A stretch of DNA of 64,000 nucleotides from Wujia chipingensis. Its GTDB lineage: Bacteria; Bacillota; Clostridia; Lachnospirales; Lachnospiraceae. This document shows positions 16,071 through 24,951 of this stretch, in pieces. The stretch's first letter is position 1, and each line of letters starts with the position of its first letter. Below the pieces are notes generated by a model. That model worked only from the letters and a program-made list of their open reading frames with translations, was not told the DNA's origin and searched no databases. The stretch lies in contig NZ_CP060632.1 in assembly GCF_014337155.1 (NCBI RefSeq), forward strand, positions 639,001-703,000, read 5' to 3'. The position numbers and the translations under genes were made by a program.

Positions 16071-17240
16071 ATGAAGGTAGCATTGATTGCTTCGGATAAT
16101 AATGCAAGTTCTGGAGCTTTCCTAAGCATGACAAATCTTGCAATACAATTAAATCAATTACATGTAAAAACGATTGTGATCATTCCAAAGGAAGGACCTT
16201 ATGTAGGACCTGGCGATGGAGTAAACTTATTAAGAAAACACAAAATCAAATATTATGTGGTTCCATCCATATCAGGAGTTGTATCATGTGATTTTCCAAG
16301 AAATATACTGGCAACACTGGGGCAGATAAAATATATTTTAAGAAATAAAATCTATGCACGTGGATTGGCGGGTATCCTAAAGAAGGAACATGTGGATTTG
16401 GTGCATATTAACACGGTGTATAGCTATTTTGGCGCATATGCTGCCCGTAAGGTGAATATTCCTTATGTATGGCATATCCGGGAGTTTTTGGAGGAAGATC
16501 AGGGGAATGAGTTCTATTTTCCGAAATATATGTATAAGTTGATGAACCGGGCAGATCTAGTCATTGCCATTTCCCGTAGCATTTATAAAAAATATAATAA
16601 ATCACTTCATAAAAATGTCATGAAGGTTATATATAATGGAATTGACATAGATCAATTTTATAAGCCAGAGAGACAGATATTTGAAGATTCGATATTGAAA
16701 CTTTGCTATGTTGGCGGACTTTCAGAATTAAAGGGAACGGATGATTTGATTGAGGCTTGCCGCTTGTTGAATCAGGAGGGGTATCAGGATGCATACCGGC
16801 TGATGATTGCAGGAAGAGGTGGGGAAGAGTATGAGGAAGCATTGCGCGAGAAATTAAAAGCGAATCATATAGAAAATGTAGAACTGCTTGGATTTCGAAG
16901 TGATGTGCCCGATGTGATGGCACAGGCAGATGTATCGATTGTAACTTCCCGGTGTGAGGCGTTTGGACGTGTAACCGTGGAAGCAATGCTGACGGGAAAT
17001 CTGGTGCTGGGTGCGGATTCAGCGGGAACAAAAGAACTTTTGAAAGACGGAAAATTCGGTGTGCTGTATCAATGCGGAAATCCAGAAAGTATTAAGCAGA
17101 AGATGCTATATATTTTAAATCATAAAGAAGAATTGCGGGAGATAGCAAAGACAGCCCGTGATTTCATGGCAGAGCATATGACAGCAAAGAAAAATGCCGA
17201 AAACATATATCGTGAATACCAGCGAATTTTAGGAGAGTAA
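16071..17240 (+). CDS. GT4-family glycosyltransferase
   Basis: A 389-residue retaining glycosyltransferase of the GT-B fold. The N-terminal domain starts MKVALIASDNNASSGAFLSM; the C-terminal domain has LCYVGGLSELKGTDDLIEA and the EX7E nucleotide-sugar motif CEAFGRVTVEAM. The start at 16071 has GAAGGA a few bases upstream. It is the first of four transferase genes with 1-10 base spacing or overlap. The acceptor is presumably a lipid-linked or wall glycan; the sugar cannot be read from the sequence. Confidence 0.92.
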   Translation: MKVALIASDNNASSGAFLSMTNLAIQLNQLHVKTIVIIPKEGPYVGPGDGVNLLRKHKIKYYVVPSISGVVSCDFPRNILATLGQIKYILRNKIYARGLAGILKKEHVDLVHINTVYSYFGAYAARKVNIPYVWHIREFLEEDQGNEFYFPKYMYKLMNRADLVIAISRSIYKKYNKSLHKNVMKVIYNGIDIDQFYKPERQIFEDSILKLCYVGGLSELKGTDDLIEACRLLNQEGYQDAYRLMIAGRGGEEYEEALREKLKANHIENVELLGFRSDVPDVMAQADVSIVTSRCEAFGRVTVEAMLTGNLVLGADSAGTKELLKDGKFGVLYQCGNPESIKQKMLYILNHKEELREIAKTARDFMAEHMTAKKNAENIYREYQRILGE

Positions 17241-17241
17241 A

Positions 17242-18150
17242 ATGGCAGATATTATTTTTGCGTTTGTGGTACTCCATTATAATGAACCAAAAGTGACAGA
17301 AAAATGTGTGAAAGCAATCCGGGAGAATACAAAGAAGCACAGTTCAGAGATTGTCATTGTTGATAATTGTTCTCCGGATGGTTCAGGGGGTTATTTGGAG
17401 AAAAAATATAAAGACCAACCGCATATTACAGTTTTGAAAGCAGAGAAAAATCTGGGGTTTGCCAGAGGAAATAACATTGGGTATACCTATGCAAAGCAGA
17501 CGTTGCATGCGGATTATATATGTGTGATGAACAATGATGTATTGCTGTTACAGCCGGATTTTATAGAGCGGATTGTACAGGAGTATGAGACGTCGAAGTG
17601 TGGAATAGTTGGACCGCATATCACATTATTGAACGGCTATACCAATTATATGTATCTCAAAATACATACGCGGGAATATTTTGAACATGAATTACAAATG
17701 TCGAAACAGATGTACCGGTATTATACTTCCAGACTTTATCCGGTTCGAAATATAATCAATCGAACACTGGACAAACTGCTCCCTGCGTTGAAGTTTCAGA
17801 AGCAACCGGTTAAGGAGACATTGGACGATAAGATACAGATGGTGATTGCGAGCAAGCAACGGCACAAAAATATCGTTTTGCATGGCTGCTGTCTGATTCT
17901 GACACCGCTCTATATTGGAAAGTTTGATACAGCATTTGACGACCGGACATTTATGTTCCGTGAGGAAGAGCTTTTATATTTGCGGTGCCGCAAGCATGAA
18001 ATTGAAACGGTATATGAACCGTCGATTGATATTCTGCATTTGGAGGATATGTCTACCAATGCAACATTTAAGAAGGACTGTAAACGGGAGGCGTTTAAAA
18101 ACAAATGCCAGATCGATTCGTTACAGATTTTGCTGGAGGAACTAAGATGA
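17242..18150 (+). CDS. GT2-family glycosyltransferase
   Basis: A 302-residue inverting transferase of the GT-A fold, with IVIVDNCSPDGSG, NLGFARGNNIGY and the metal-binding NNDV. The NLGFARGNN pattern is typical of rhamnosyl- and galactofuranosyl-type transferases. The ribosome binding site GGAGAG is 2 bases beyond the previous stop region. The stop overlaps the next start (ATGA). Confidence 0.9.
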   Translation: MADIIFAFVVLHYNEPKVTEKCVKAIRENTKKHSSEIVIVDNCSPDGSGGYLEKKYKDQPHITVLKAEKNLGFARGNNIGYTYAKQTLHADYICVMNNDVLLLQPDFIERIVQEYETSKCGIVGPHITLLNGYTNYMYLKIHTREYFEHELQMSKQMYRYYTSRLYPVRNIINRTLDKLLPALKFQKQPVKETLDDKIQMVIASKQRHKNIVLHGCCLILTPLYIGKFDTAFDDRTFMFREEELLYLRCRKHEIETVYEPSIDILHLEDMSTNATFKKDCKREAFKNKCQIDSLQILLEELR

Positions 18151-19070
18151 AATATGGAGTCGTAATTGTAACATATAACCGGTTAGAATTACTGAAGGAA
18201 TGTATTGAGAATTGTATCAGACAGACAATCCCGTTTGAAAAGATTATTATCGTAAATAATTGCAGTACCGATGGAACGGACGAGTATTTGCAACAGTACA
18301 AAGCAGATATGCGGTTTGTGATTTCGGAACAGACGGAGAATCTGGGCGGTGCAGGCGGATTCCGTGTAGGATTGGAGCTTGCAGGTAAAGAAGATCTGGA
18401 CTGGGTGCTGATCATCGATGATGATGCGATGATCGCAGAAGATTATATTCAGAAATGTGACCGCGTGATTCGCCGGTATCCGAATGTGGTAGCATGTTCG
18501 GGAACGGTTTATACGGATGGAAAGATTCAGACGATCCACCGGAGAGTGATTGCAAACCGGACGTTGTATCTGGAGAAGAACGTTCCGTTATCTGCATATG
18601 AGCGCAAATGCTTCCGCTACGATCTGGCAACGTTTTGCGGTTTGATGGTTCGTGCAGATATCCTTGCAAAGATTGGACTTCCGAAATCAGAATATTTTAT
18701 CTGGTATGACGATACCGAGTTTTCGATGCGCCTGCGGAAGTATGGCGGCATTGTAAACGTCAATGCGGCACATCTGAATCATAAAACGGTGTTGCCATCG
18801 GGTGAACAGAAGGGCTTTTTCATGCGGATGGGCTGGAGAACCTATTATGGACACCGGAACCGACTGGATGCAGTGAAAACGCATTGCAGCAAGGTGACAC
18901 AGCTTGTGATCTATGCAGAGTTTATGGTCTTTATTGCATGTGGCGCAGGTATGTGCCTGATCCCGAAATACCATCGTCAGGGAAAATATATCACACGAAT
19001 GTTGTGGGACGCGTGGATGGATGGGAAAGCAGGAAGATTAGGAAAAAATAAAAAGTATGTACCAAACTAG
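18147..19070 (+). CDS. GT2-family glycosyltransferase (GlfT1/rhamnosyltransferase-like)
   Basis: A 307-residue GT2 protein starting MKYGVVIVTYNRLELL, with IIIVNNCSTDGTDEYL, NLGGAGGF and metal-binding LIIDDDAM. The GAGG-rich NLGGAGGF motif and the DDD triad resemble galactofuranosyltransferase GlfT1 and related enzymes. The start at 18147 is chosen because GGAGG lies just upstream and the codon overlaps the previous stop by four bases; the frame is open further 5'. Confidence 0.9.
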   Translation: MKYGVVIVTYNRLELLKECIENCIRQTIPFEKIIIVNNCSTDGTDEYLQQYKADMRFVISEQTENLGGAGGFRVGLELAGKEDLDWVLIIDDDAMIAEDYIQKCDRVIRRYPNVVACSGTVYTDGKIQTIHRRVIANRTLYLEKNVPLSAYERKCFRYDLATFCGLMVRADILAKIGLPKSEYFIWYDDTEFSMRLRKYGGIVNVNAAHLNHKTVLPSGEQKGFFMRMGWRTYYGHRNRLDAVKTHCSKVTQLVIYAEFMVFIACGAGMCLIPKYHRQGKYITRMLWDAWMDGKAGRLGKNKKYVPN

Positions 19071-19080
19071 GAGGGGAATT

Positions 19081-20871
19081 ATGATTATACAACCGCTTTT
19101 GTTTCCGAAGCAGGAGGTCTGCCCGGAGCAGAAAATGTATTATAGAATTAAGGAAGACAAGATATCGTTAGAGACATATTTTAACGCATTTTCAATTGGA
19201 AAGTGGAAGAAATATACCGATCTGGATAACCTTTATTTTGAGGTAGAGTCCGAAGAAGCATTGCAGTTTACCTGCGTACACGCAGTCGGCAGTGTAGCAG
19301 CCGGACATGATTGTACACGGGAAATGATTCAGAAGGAGTCGCCATCTAAGTATGTAGCAGTTGTGCGTCGTAAAATTCCGTGTTCCGTGTCAAAGGATGG
19401 AAACAAATATCATCTGCAGTTTGAGGAATTGCCAGACGATGGTATTTTGTATGTGAATATAAAATGCCAGAAAGAGGTATCTGATATCTCGGAGGTTTTA
19501 TTGTCCGGTGGGTATGGAACAGAGGCTGTGATGACGCAGAAGCCGGTCATTGCACTTGGAATCTGTACATTTAAGCGGGAGGAGTTTTTAAAACGAAATG
19601 TTAATCTGGTATTGAATCACATTATCAATAATCCGGACAGCCCGCTTTATGGAAATCTGGAGGTCTATGTATCCGATAATGGACAGACGATCGAGCCGGA
19701 TACCTTTGACAGCGATAAGATTCATGTATTCCCGAATATCAATGCGGGTGGTGCAGGTGGATTTACCCGCTGCATTATGGAAGCTTTGTTTTATAGAAAA
19801 CCATCGCCATTTACGCATATTATCCTGATGGATGATGATATTCTGCTTGATACAGCCGTAGTAGAACGGACATGGTTGTTCCTGTCACATGTGAAGAAGG
19901 AATATCAGGGCGCAATCCTTGGTGGCGAGATGTTTGAGCTTGACCGTAAATATATGCAGTTTGAGGCAGGTGCTTTGACACATTGGCAGCTAAATGATTT
20001 CTATCATCGCCATTATGACATGCGCAAGCCGGATATGGTAAGTGCAAACGAGCAGGAGACACCGATCAATTACAGTGGCTGGTGGTATAACTGTATTCCA
20101 ACAACAGAGATACAGGCAGACAATCTCCCAATTCCTGCATTTATTCATTTCGATGATATTGAATACGGTGTGCGCCATTCAGACAAGGGTGTCATCCTGA
20201 TCAATGGTATTTGCGTATGGCATCCACAGGCACCAAACAAGGCGTCTGTATCGATGTCATATTATGACATGCGAAATGCATTGATTGCGGAGGCATCTAC
20301 GATGAAAGAACTTGGCTCACCGTGGAAGCTGCTTGGATATATGACGATGATGATGGGAATTCATGTAGTTGATTACCGGTACAATCTGGTAGAGTGTATC
20401 CTGCAGGGATACAATGATTTCCACAAGGGACCGGAAGCATTTATGCAGATCGACCCGGTACAGAAACATGCAGAGCTTGCAACACTCAATTACAAGTTTA
20501 TCTCACCGGAAGAAGCAGGCATCAAGGAGCCGGTGAAGATGAAGAAGAATTTCTTCCCGCCGTTTGTCAATGGAATCATCTGTATGTTTTGCTGGTTGTT
20601 GCCACCATTGCGGGATATCAAGGCAGTATCTGCGATCGGTATCGAGCAGCCACATATCTACAAGCGGATGTTCCTGTACGATGAAGAGAAGAATGCAGGC
20701 TATATCCTGCAGAGAGATTACAAGAAAGGTTTCCATTATCTGGGCGAGTATTTAAAGACAGCCAAGAATATCCTGCTGTATTACAAGCGGGACAGAAAGA
20801 AATGGCATAAAGCAAGACCACAGTTTACTTCTTTGGAATTCTGGGAGAAGTATCTGAAGCTTGATAAATAA
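19081..20871 (+). CDS. GlfT2-like galactofuranosyltransferase
   Basis: A 596-residue protein with a beta-rich N-terminal domain (about 1-150), a GT2 catalytic domain (about 155-400) and a helical C-terminal domain. Key residues follow mycobacterial GlfT2: DDD at 251-253 (HIILMDDDILL), the acceptor-site Trp pair at 334-335 (YSGWWYN) and the probable catalytic-region His at 381 (CVWHPQ). NINAGGAGGF precedes the DDD triad. GlfT2 polymerises galactofuranose; this member probably builds a Galf-containing surface glycan. The start at 19081 has AGGAGGGG upstream. UDP-galactopyranose mutase (glf) is not in the window. Confidence 0.88.
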   Translation: MIIQPLLFPKQEVCPEQKMYYRIKEDKISLETYFNAFSIGKWKKYTDLDNLYFEVESEEALQFTCVHAVGSVAAGHDCTREMIQKESPSKYVAVVRRKIPCSVSKDGNKYHLQFEELPDDGILYVNIKCQKEVSDISEVLLSGGYGTEAVMTQKPVIALGICTFKREEFLKRNVNLVLNHIINNPDSPLYGNLEVYVSDNGQTIEPDTFDSDKIHVFPNINAGGAGGFTRCIMEALFYRKPSPFTHIILMDDDILLDTAVVERTWLFLSHVKKEYQGAILGGEMFELDRKYMQFEAGALTHWQLNDFYHRHYDMRKPDMVSANEQETPINYSGWWYNCIPTTEIQADNLPIPAFIHFDDIEYGVRHSDKGVILINGICVWHPQAPNKASVSMSYYDMRNALIAEASTMKELGSPWKLLGYMTMMMGIHVVDYRYNLVECILQGYNDFHKGPEAFMQIDPVQKHAELATLNYKFISPEEAGIKEPVKMKKNFFPPFVNGIICMFCWLLPPLRDIKAVSAIGIEQPHIYKRMFLYDEEKNAGYILQRDYKKGFHYLGEYLKTAKNILLYYKRDRKKWHKARPQFTSLEFWEKYLKLDK

Positions 20872-20880
20872 TCAGACAAA

Positions 20881-20916
20881 AAAAGAACCCCGGCATTTGC
20901 CGAGGTTCTTCTTTTT
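20881..20916. terminator. Bidirectional terminator between glycosyltransferases and argG
   Basis: Stem AAGAACC-CGGC / GCCG-AGGTTCTT with one mismatch, A-rich on the left and T-rich on the right, shared by the converging genes. Confidence 0.85.
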
Positions 20917-20931
20917 ATAGAACACGTAAAT

Positions 20932-22170
20932 TTATTTATCGTTATTCTTATCCTTTTCTTCACGCTTCTGGTCGAGCATTGCACGAACCTTCATAGAAAG
21001 ACCGAACAGATGGATGAAGCCTTCTGCGTCGTGATGATCGTACAGATCGCCAGTTGTAAAGCTTGCAAGTGACTCAGAGTAGAGTGTATAAGGAGAAGTT
21101 GTACCAGCCTTGATGATGTTACCTTTGTAAAGCTTGAACTTCACTTCACCTGTGATACGATCCTGTGTGCTCTCGATAAATGCCTGCAATGCCTCACGGA
21201 GTGGGCAGAACCATTTTCCTTCGTATACAAGATCTGCATACTTGTCTGAAACTGTCTTCTTGAATGCAAGTGTATCTCTGTCGAGGATCAACTCTTCCAA
21301 CTGCTTATGAGCAGCTAAGAGGATGGTTCCACCAGGAGTCTCATAGACACCACGGGACTTCATACCAACGACACGGTTCTCTACGATATCTACGATACCA
21401 ACACCATGCTTGCCACCGAGACGGTTCAGCTCACGGACTACGTCGGACATCTTCATCTGCTTGCCATTGACTGCAGTCGGAACACCCTTCTCGAAGTTTA
21501 CAGTTACATATTCAGCCTCATCTGGTGCCTTCTCAGGATATGTACCAAGTACAAGAAGGTGATCCCAGTTTGGCTCCAAAGATGGATCTTCAAGCTCCAG
21601 ACCTTCGTGGCTGATGTGCCAGATGTTACGGTCACGGCTGTAAGATGTTGTCACATCAAATGGAAGATCGATGCCGTGCTTCTTACAGAATGCGATTTCA
21701 TCCTCACGGGACTGCATCGTCCACTCTGGCTGTCTCCATGTTGCGATGACATTTAAGTCTGGTGCAAGTGCCTTGATATTGATCTCGAAACGAACCTGAT
21801 CATTTCCCTTACCAGTAGCACCGTGGCAGATCGTTGTAGCACCTTCCTTACGTGCGATCTCTACCAGCTTCTTTGCGATCAGCGGTCTTGCAAAAGAAGT
21901 ACCAAGCAGATACTCATACTCGTAAGTTGCATTTGCCTTTACACCTGGAAGGATGTACTCATCACAGAATTCATCAACGACATCCAGAATGTAGAGCTTC
22001 TCAGCTCCTGAATATTTGGCTCTCTCGTCGAGGCCTTCCAGCTCGCTTTCCTGTCCGACATCGATACATACACATACAACATCGAAATTGTAAGTTTCCT
22101 TTAACCAAGGGATGATTGCTGTGGTATCCAGACCACCAGAATACGCAAGAATAACTTTCTCTTTACCCAT
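20932..22170 (-). CDS. argG: Argininosuccinate synthase
   Basis: A 412-residue enzyme joining citrulline and aspartate with ATP. It has the N-type ATP pyrophosphatase P-loop KVILAYSGGLDTTAI at the start, GATGKGNDQVRFE and the substrate-binding TTSYSRDRNIWHISHEG region. The ATG at 22170 has GGAGG 8 bases upstream; the earlier in-frame ATG overlaps this ribosome binding site and is unlikely. It is divergent from argCJB and has its own promoter at 22224-22252. argH is not next to it, contrary to many genomes. Confidence 0.97.
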   Translation of the reverse strand: MGKEKVILAYSGGLDTTAIIPWLKETYNFDVVCVCIDVGQESELEGLDERAKYSGAEKLYILDVVDEFCDEYILPGVKANATYEYEYLLGTSFARPLIAKKLVEIARKEGATTICHGATGKGNDQVRFEINIKALAPDLNVIATWRQPEWTMQSREDEIAFCKKHGIDLPFDVTTSYSRDRNIWHISHEGLELEDPSLEPNWDHLLVLGTYPEKAPDEAEYVTVNFEKGVPTAVNGKQMKMSDVVRELNRLGGKHGVGIVDIVENRVVGMKSRGVYETPGGTILLAAHKQLEELILDRDTLAFKKTVSDKYADLVYEGKWFCPLREALQAFIESTQDRITGEVKFKLYKGNIIKAGTTSPYTLYSESLASFTTGDLYDHHDAEGFIHLFGLSMKVRAMLDQKREEKDKNNDK

Positions 22171-22223
22171 CAAAGTTTCCTCCATAAAATATGTAATAAT
22201 TCACGTTGCGACACGTTTTGTCT

Positions 22224-22252
22224 AGTATACTTCTTTTTTCTGCAAGATGCAA
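22224..22252 (-). promoter_or_regulatory. argG promoter
   Basis: Minus strand TTGCAT, 17-bp spacer, TATACT, about 50 bases before the argG start. Confidence 0.7.
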
Positions 22253-22262
22253 CCAGAAATTT

Positions 22263-22307
22263 TGCATATTTCTGCATAATATGTGTATAAATGAATAAAA
22301 ATATGCA
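22263..22307. promoter_or_regulatory. Candidate ArgR boxes between argG and argC
   Basis: TGAATAAAAATATGCA (22292-22307) resembles the Bacillus ARG box and TGCATATTTCTGCA (22263-22276) matches most of the TGNATNNNNATNCA pattern. Further AT-rich TGCATA elements overlap both -35 boxes. They sit between the divergent argG and argC promoters, where a hexameric ArgR could repress both. Confidence 0.5.
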
Positions 22308-22355
22308 TAAAACAATATTATCCTGTAAAATTATACATAAAATATTGAAATAGGG

Positions 22356-22384
22356 TTGCATAAATAAAACTACGGATGTATAAT
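22356..22384 (+). promoter_or_regulatory. argCJB promoter
   Basis: TTGCAT, 17-bp spacer, TATAAT. An in-frame ATG at 22383 lies within the -10 box and cannot be the start, which supports 22422. Confidence 0.75.
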
Positions 22385-22421
22385 GAGACAAATTTGTGAT
22401 TACGGAAAAGAGGCAGGAACA

Positions 22422-23465
22422 ATGGTAAAGGTCGGAATTATAGGAGCAACCGGATATGCCGGTCAGGAATTAGTACGTATTTTGCTGGGACATAAGGACG
22501 CAGAGATCGTCTGGTATGGTTCCAGAAGTTATATCGATCAGGAATACGCATCTGTATATCGGAACATGTTTCAGTTAGTCGATGCGAAATGTATGGATGA
22601 TAATATGGATGAGCTTAGCAAGCAGGCGGATGTAATCTTTACTGCGACACCGCAGGGGCTTTGCGCATCGCTTGTAAATGAGCAGATCTTATCGAATACG
22701 AAGATCGTGGATCTGTCCGCGGATTTCCGTATCAAGGATGTAGCGACGTATGAGAAATGGTACAACTTAGAGCACAAGAGTCCACAGTTTATCGAAGAGG
22801 CAGTATATGGACTGTGTGAGATCAATCGTGAGGATATCAAGAAGGCACGTCTGATCGCGAATCCGGGCTGTTATACAACCTGCTCGATTCTTTCTCTGTA
22901 TCCACTCGTAAAGGAGCGTCTGGTTGATGTCGATACGATCATCGTGGATGCGAAATCCGGAACATCCGGAGCGGGACGTGGCGCCAAGGTTGCAAACCTC
23001 TACTGTGAGGTCAATGAGAGCATCAAGGCGTACGGCGTGACAACACACCGACATACTCCGGAGATCGAGGAGCAGCTTGGTTATGCTTATGATGGTACAC
23101 CGCTTACAATCAACTTCACACCACATCTCGTACCGATGAACCGCGGTATTTTAGTAACAGCATATGCAAAGCTTGTGAAGGATGTCTCTTACGAGGATAT
23201 CAAGGCGGTGTATGATAAATATTATGGCAAGGAGCGCTTCGTGCGTGTGCTTGAAAAGGGCGTCTGCCCGGAGACACGCTGGGTAGAAGGCAGCAACTAT
23301 GTGGATGTGAATTTTGTGATTGACCCTAGAACGAAACGTGTCGTTGTGATGGGTGCGATGGATAATCTGGTGAAGGGTGCTGCCGGACAGGCAGTTCAGA
23401 ACATGAACCTGATCATGGGCTTACCGGAAGAAGAAGGACTTCTGATGCCACCAATGTTCCCATAA
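22422..23465 (+). CDS. argC: N-acetyl-gamma-glutamyl-phosphate reductase
   Basis: A 347-residue NADPH-dependent reductase of the acetylated arginine pathway. It has the Rossmann motif GIIGATGYAGQEL at the start and the catalytic Cys in ANPGCYTTCSI. The C-terminal region contains HRHTPEIEEQL with the conserved His. The start at 22422 has AGGA upstream and lies about 30 bases after the predicted transcription start. It is the first gene of argC-argJ-argB. Confidence 0.96.
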   Translation: MVKVGIIGATGYAGQELVRILLGHKDAEIVWYGSRSYIDQEYASVYRNMFQLVDAKCMDDNMDELSKQADVIFTATPQGLCASLVNEQILSNTKIVDLSADFRIKDVATYEKWYNLEHKSPQFIEEAVYGLCEINREDIKKARLIANPGCYTTCSILSLYPLVKERLVDVDTIIVDAKSGTSGAGRGAKVANLYCEVNESIKAYGVTTHRHTPEIEEQLGYAYDGTPLTINFTPHLVPMNRGILVTAYAKLVKDVSYEDIKAVYDKYYGKERFVRVLEKGVCPETRWVEGSNYVDVNFVIDPRTKRVVVMGAMDNLVKGAAGQAVQNMNLIMGLPEEEGLLMPPMFP

Positions 23466-23525
23466 CAAGGTAAGGTTTAGCAACAACGATTTATACAAAA
23501 AGAATTTGTGATTAATATGTGGATA

Positions 23526-23674
23526 GAGACGGATGCAATTACGAATTCTAAAGCAGACCATTGAAGCACGTTGGTACTTAATGAACGGCAAACTTGTTTG
23601 ACGTGAATTTAGTACCACTACGTGATGAAGTGAGCGGGAGCGCGTCTGCGTAGAATCGTAATTGTATCCGTCTC
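23526..23674 (+). other. Long structured element between argC and argJ
   Basis: About 149 bases fold into nested helices. P1: 23526-23550 with 23651-23674, 24 bp with one G-U pair and one bulged A. P2: GCAGAC (23553-23558) with GTCTGC (23644-23649). P3: CACGT-TGGTACT (23567-23578) with AGTACCA and ACGTG (23611-23624), 12 bp. A small inner hairpin CAAA-CTTG-TTTG caps it. It ends 16 bases before the argJ ribosome binding site. There is no T run, so it is not a terminator. It could be a cis-regulatory or processing RNA, or a MITE-like insertion with 24-bp ends. Confidence 0.65.
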
Positions 23675-23701
23675 GATACAAATAATAAGGAGGAAATCGA
23701 G

Positions 23702-24925
23702 ATGAAGCAGATCGAGGGCGGCGTAACCGCCGCAAAGGGATATACAACAGCCGGCACAAGAGCCGGAATCAAAAAAGGAAAGACAAACAAGGATATGGCA
23801 ATGATCTTCTCAGAGAAGCCGGCGGTCACCGCAGGTACCTTCACGAAGAATCTTGTCAAGGCAGCTCCGGTACTCTGGGACAAGAAGGTCACAGATGCTG
23901 GTGTGGCACAGGCAGTTGTAATAAATACCGGTATTGCAAATGCATGTACCGGACAGGCAGGCTATGAGAATGCAGCAGAGACAGCAAAGCTTGCGGGCGA
24001 GGCATTGAATATTTCATCCGATACGGTGCTGGTTGCATCGACTGGTGTCATCGGATTTACATTGCCGATGGACGTGATTGCAGATGGTGTGAAGAAGCTT
24101 TCCGGTATGCTGAAAAGTGATGTACAGTCTGCACAGGATGCCGCAGAGGCAATCCTTACAACCGATACGCATCCGAAACAGATTGCCTATGAGACAACAA
24201 TCGGTGGAAAGACAGTCACATTTGGAGCAATGTGCAAAGGTTCCGGTATGATCCATCCGAACATGGGAACGATGCTTGGGTTCATCATGACAGATGCAGC
24301 AATCTCGAAGAATCTGCTGGACAAGGCGCTGAAGGGTTCTATCGAGGATACATTTAACATGGTATCGGTGGACGGCGATACATCAACGAACGATACCGTA
24401 TTAGTGATGGCAAATGGTATGGCAGGTAACCCGGAGATTACCGAGGAGAACGAGGATTACGAGGCATTCAAGGAGGCACTGCTTGCAGTCAATACTTATC
24501 TTGCAAAGCAGATCGCCGGTGACGGAGAGGGGGCAAGCCGTCTGTTCGAGGTGCAGGTGAAACACGCGAAGGATAAGCAGACAGCAAAGGTGCTTGCAAA
24601 GTCTATCATCACTTCCAACCTGACGAAATGTGCAATCTTCGGAAAAGACGCAAACTGGGGACGAATTCTGTGTGCAATGGGATATTCTGGCGCACAGTTT
24701 GATCCACTCAAGGTCGATATTGTGATGGCATCTGAAAAAGGCGAGATTGCACTGGTCGGAAATGGTGTGGCAACTGCCTTTGATGAGGAGAAGGCAGCAG
24801 AGATCCTGTCGCCGGATGTCGTGATTGCAAAGGTCGATGTCCGTGATGGCGATGCGGAAGCAACTGCATGGGGCTGTGACCTCACCTATGATTACGTGAA
24901 AATCAATGCGGACTATCGTTCCTAG
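23702..24925 (+). CDS. argJ: Bifunctional ornithine acetyltransferase / N-acetylglutamate synthase
   Basis: A 407-residue ArgJ that recycles the acetyl group from N-acetylornithine to glutamate. The precursor is normally cleaved before a nucleophilic Thr; here it is Thr190 in MIHPNMGT-ML (usually NMAT-ML). The oxyanion region STGVIG is present. AGGAGG lies just upstream. Presence of ArgJ indicates the cyclic pathway. It is separated from argC by 236 bases holding a structured element. Confidence 0.96.
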   Translation: MKQIEGGVTAAKGYTTAGTRAGIKKGKTNKDMAMIFSEKPAVTAGTFTKNLVKAAPVLWDKKVTDAGVAQAVVINTGIANACTGQAGYENAAETAKLAGEALNISSDTVLVASTGVIGFTLPMDVIADGVKKLSGMLKSDVQSAQDAAEAILTTDTHPKQIAYETTIGGKTVTFGAMCKGSGMIHPNMGTMLGFIMTDAAISKNLLDKALKGSIEDTFNMVSVDGDTSTNDTVLVMANGMAGNPEITEENEDYEAFKEALLAVNTYLAKQIAGDGEGASRLFEVQVKHAKDKQTAKVLAKSIITSNLTKCAIFGKDANWGRILCAMGYSGAQFDPLKVDIVMASEKGEIALVGNGVATAFDEEKAAEILSPDVVIAKVDVRDGDAEATAWGCDLTYDYVKINADYRS

Positions 24926-24951
24926 GATGAATGAAAATGGAGGAAAACAAG

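Noticed and set aside
23526-23674. T-box or terminator reading of the argC-argJ element
   Set aside because: No T-box consensus sequence, specifier loop or T-tailed terminator is present; TGGTAC pairs within a local helix.
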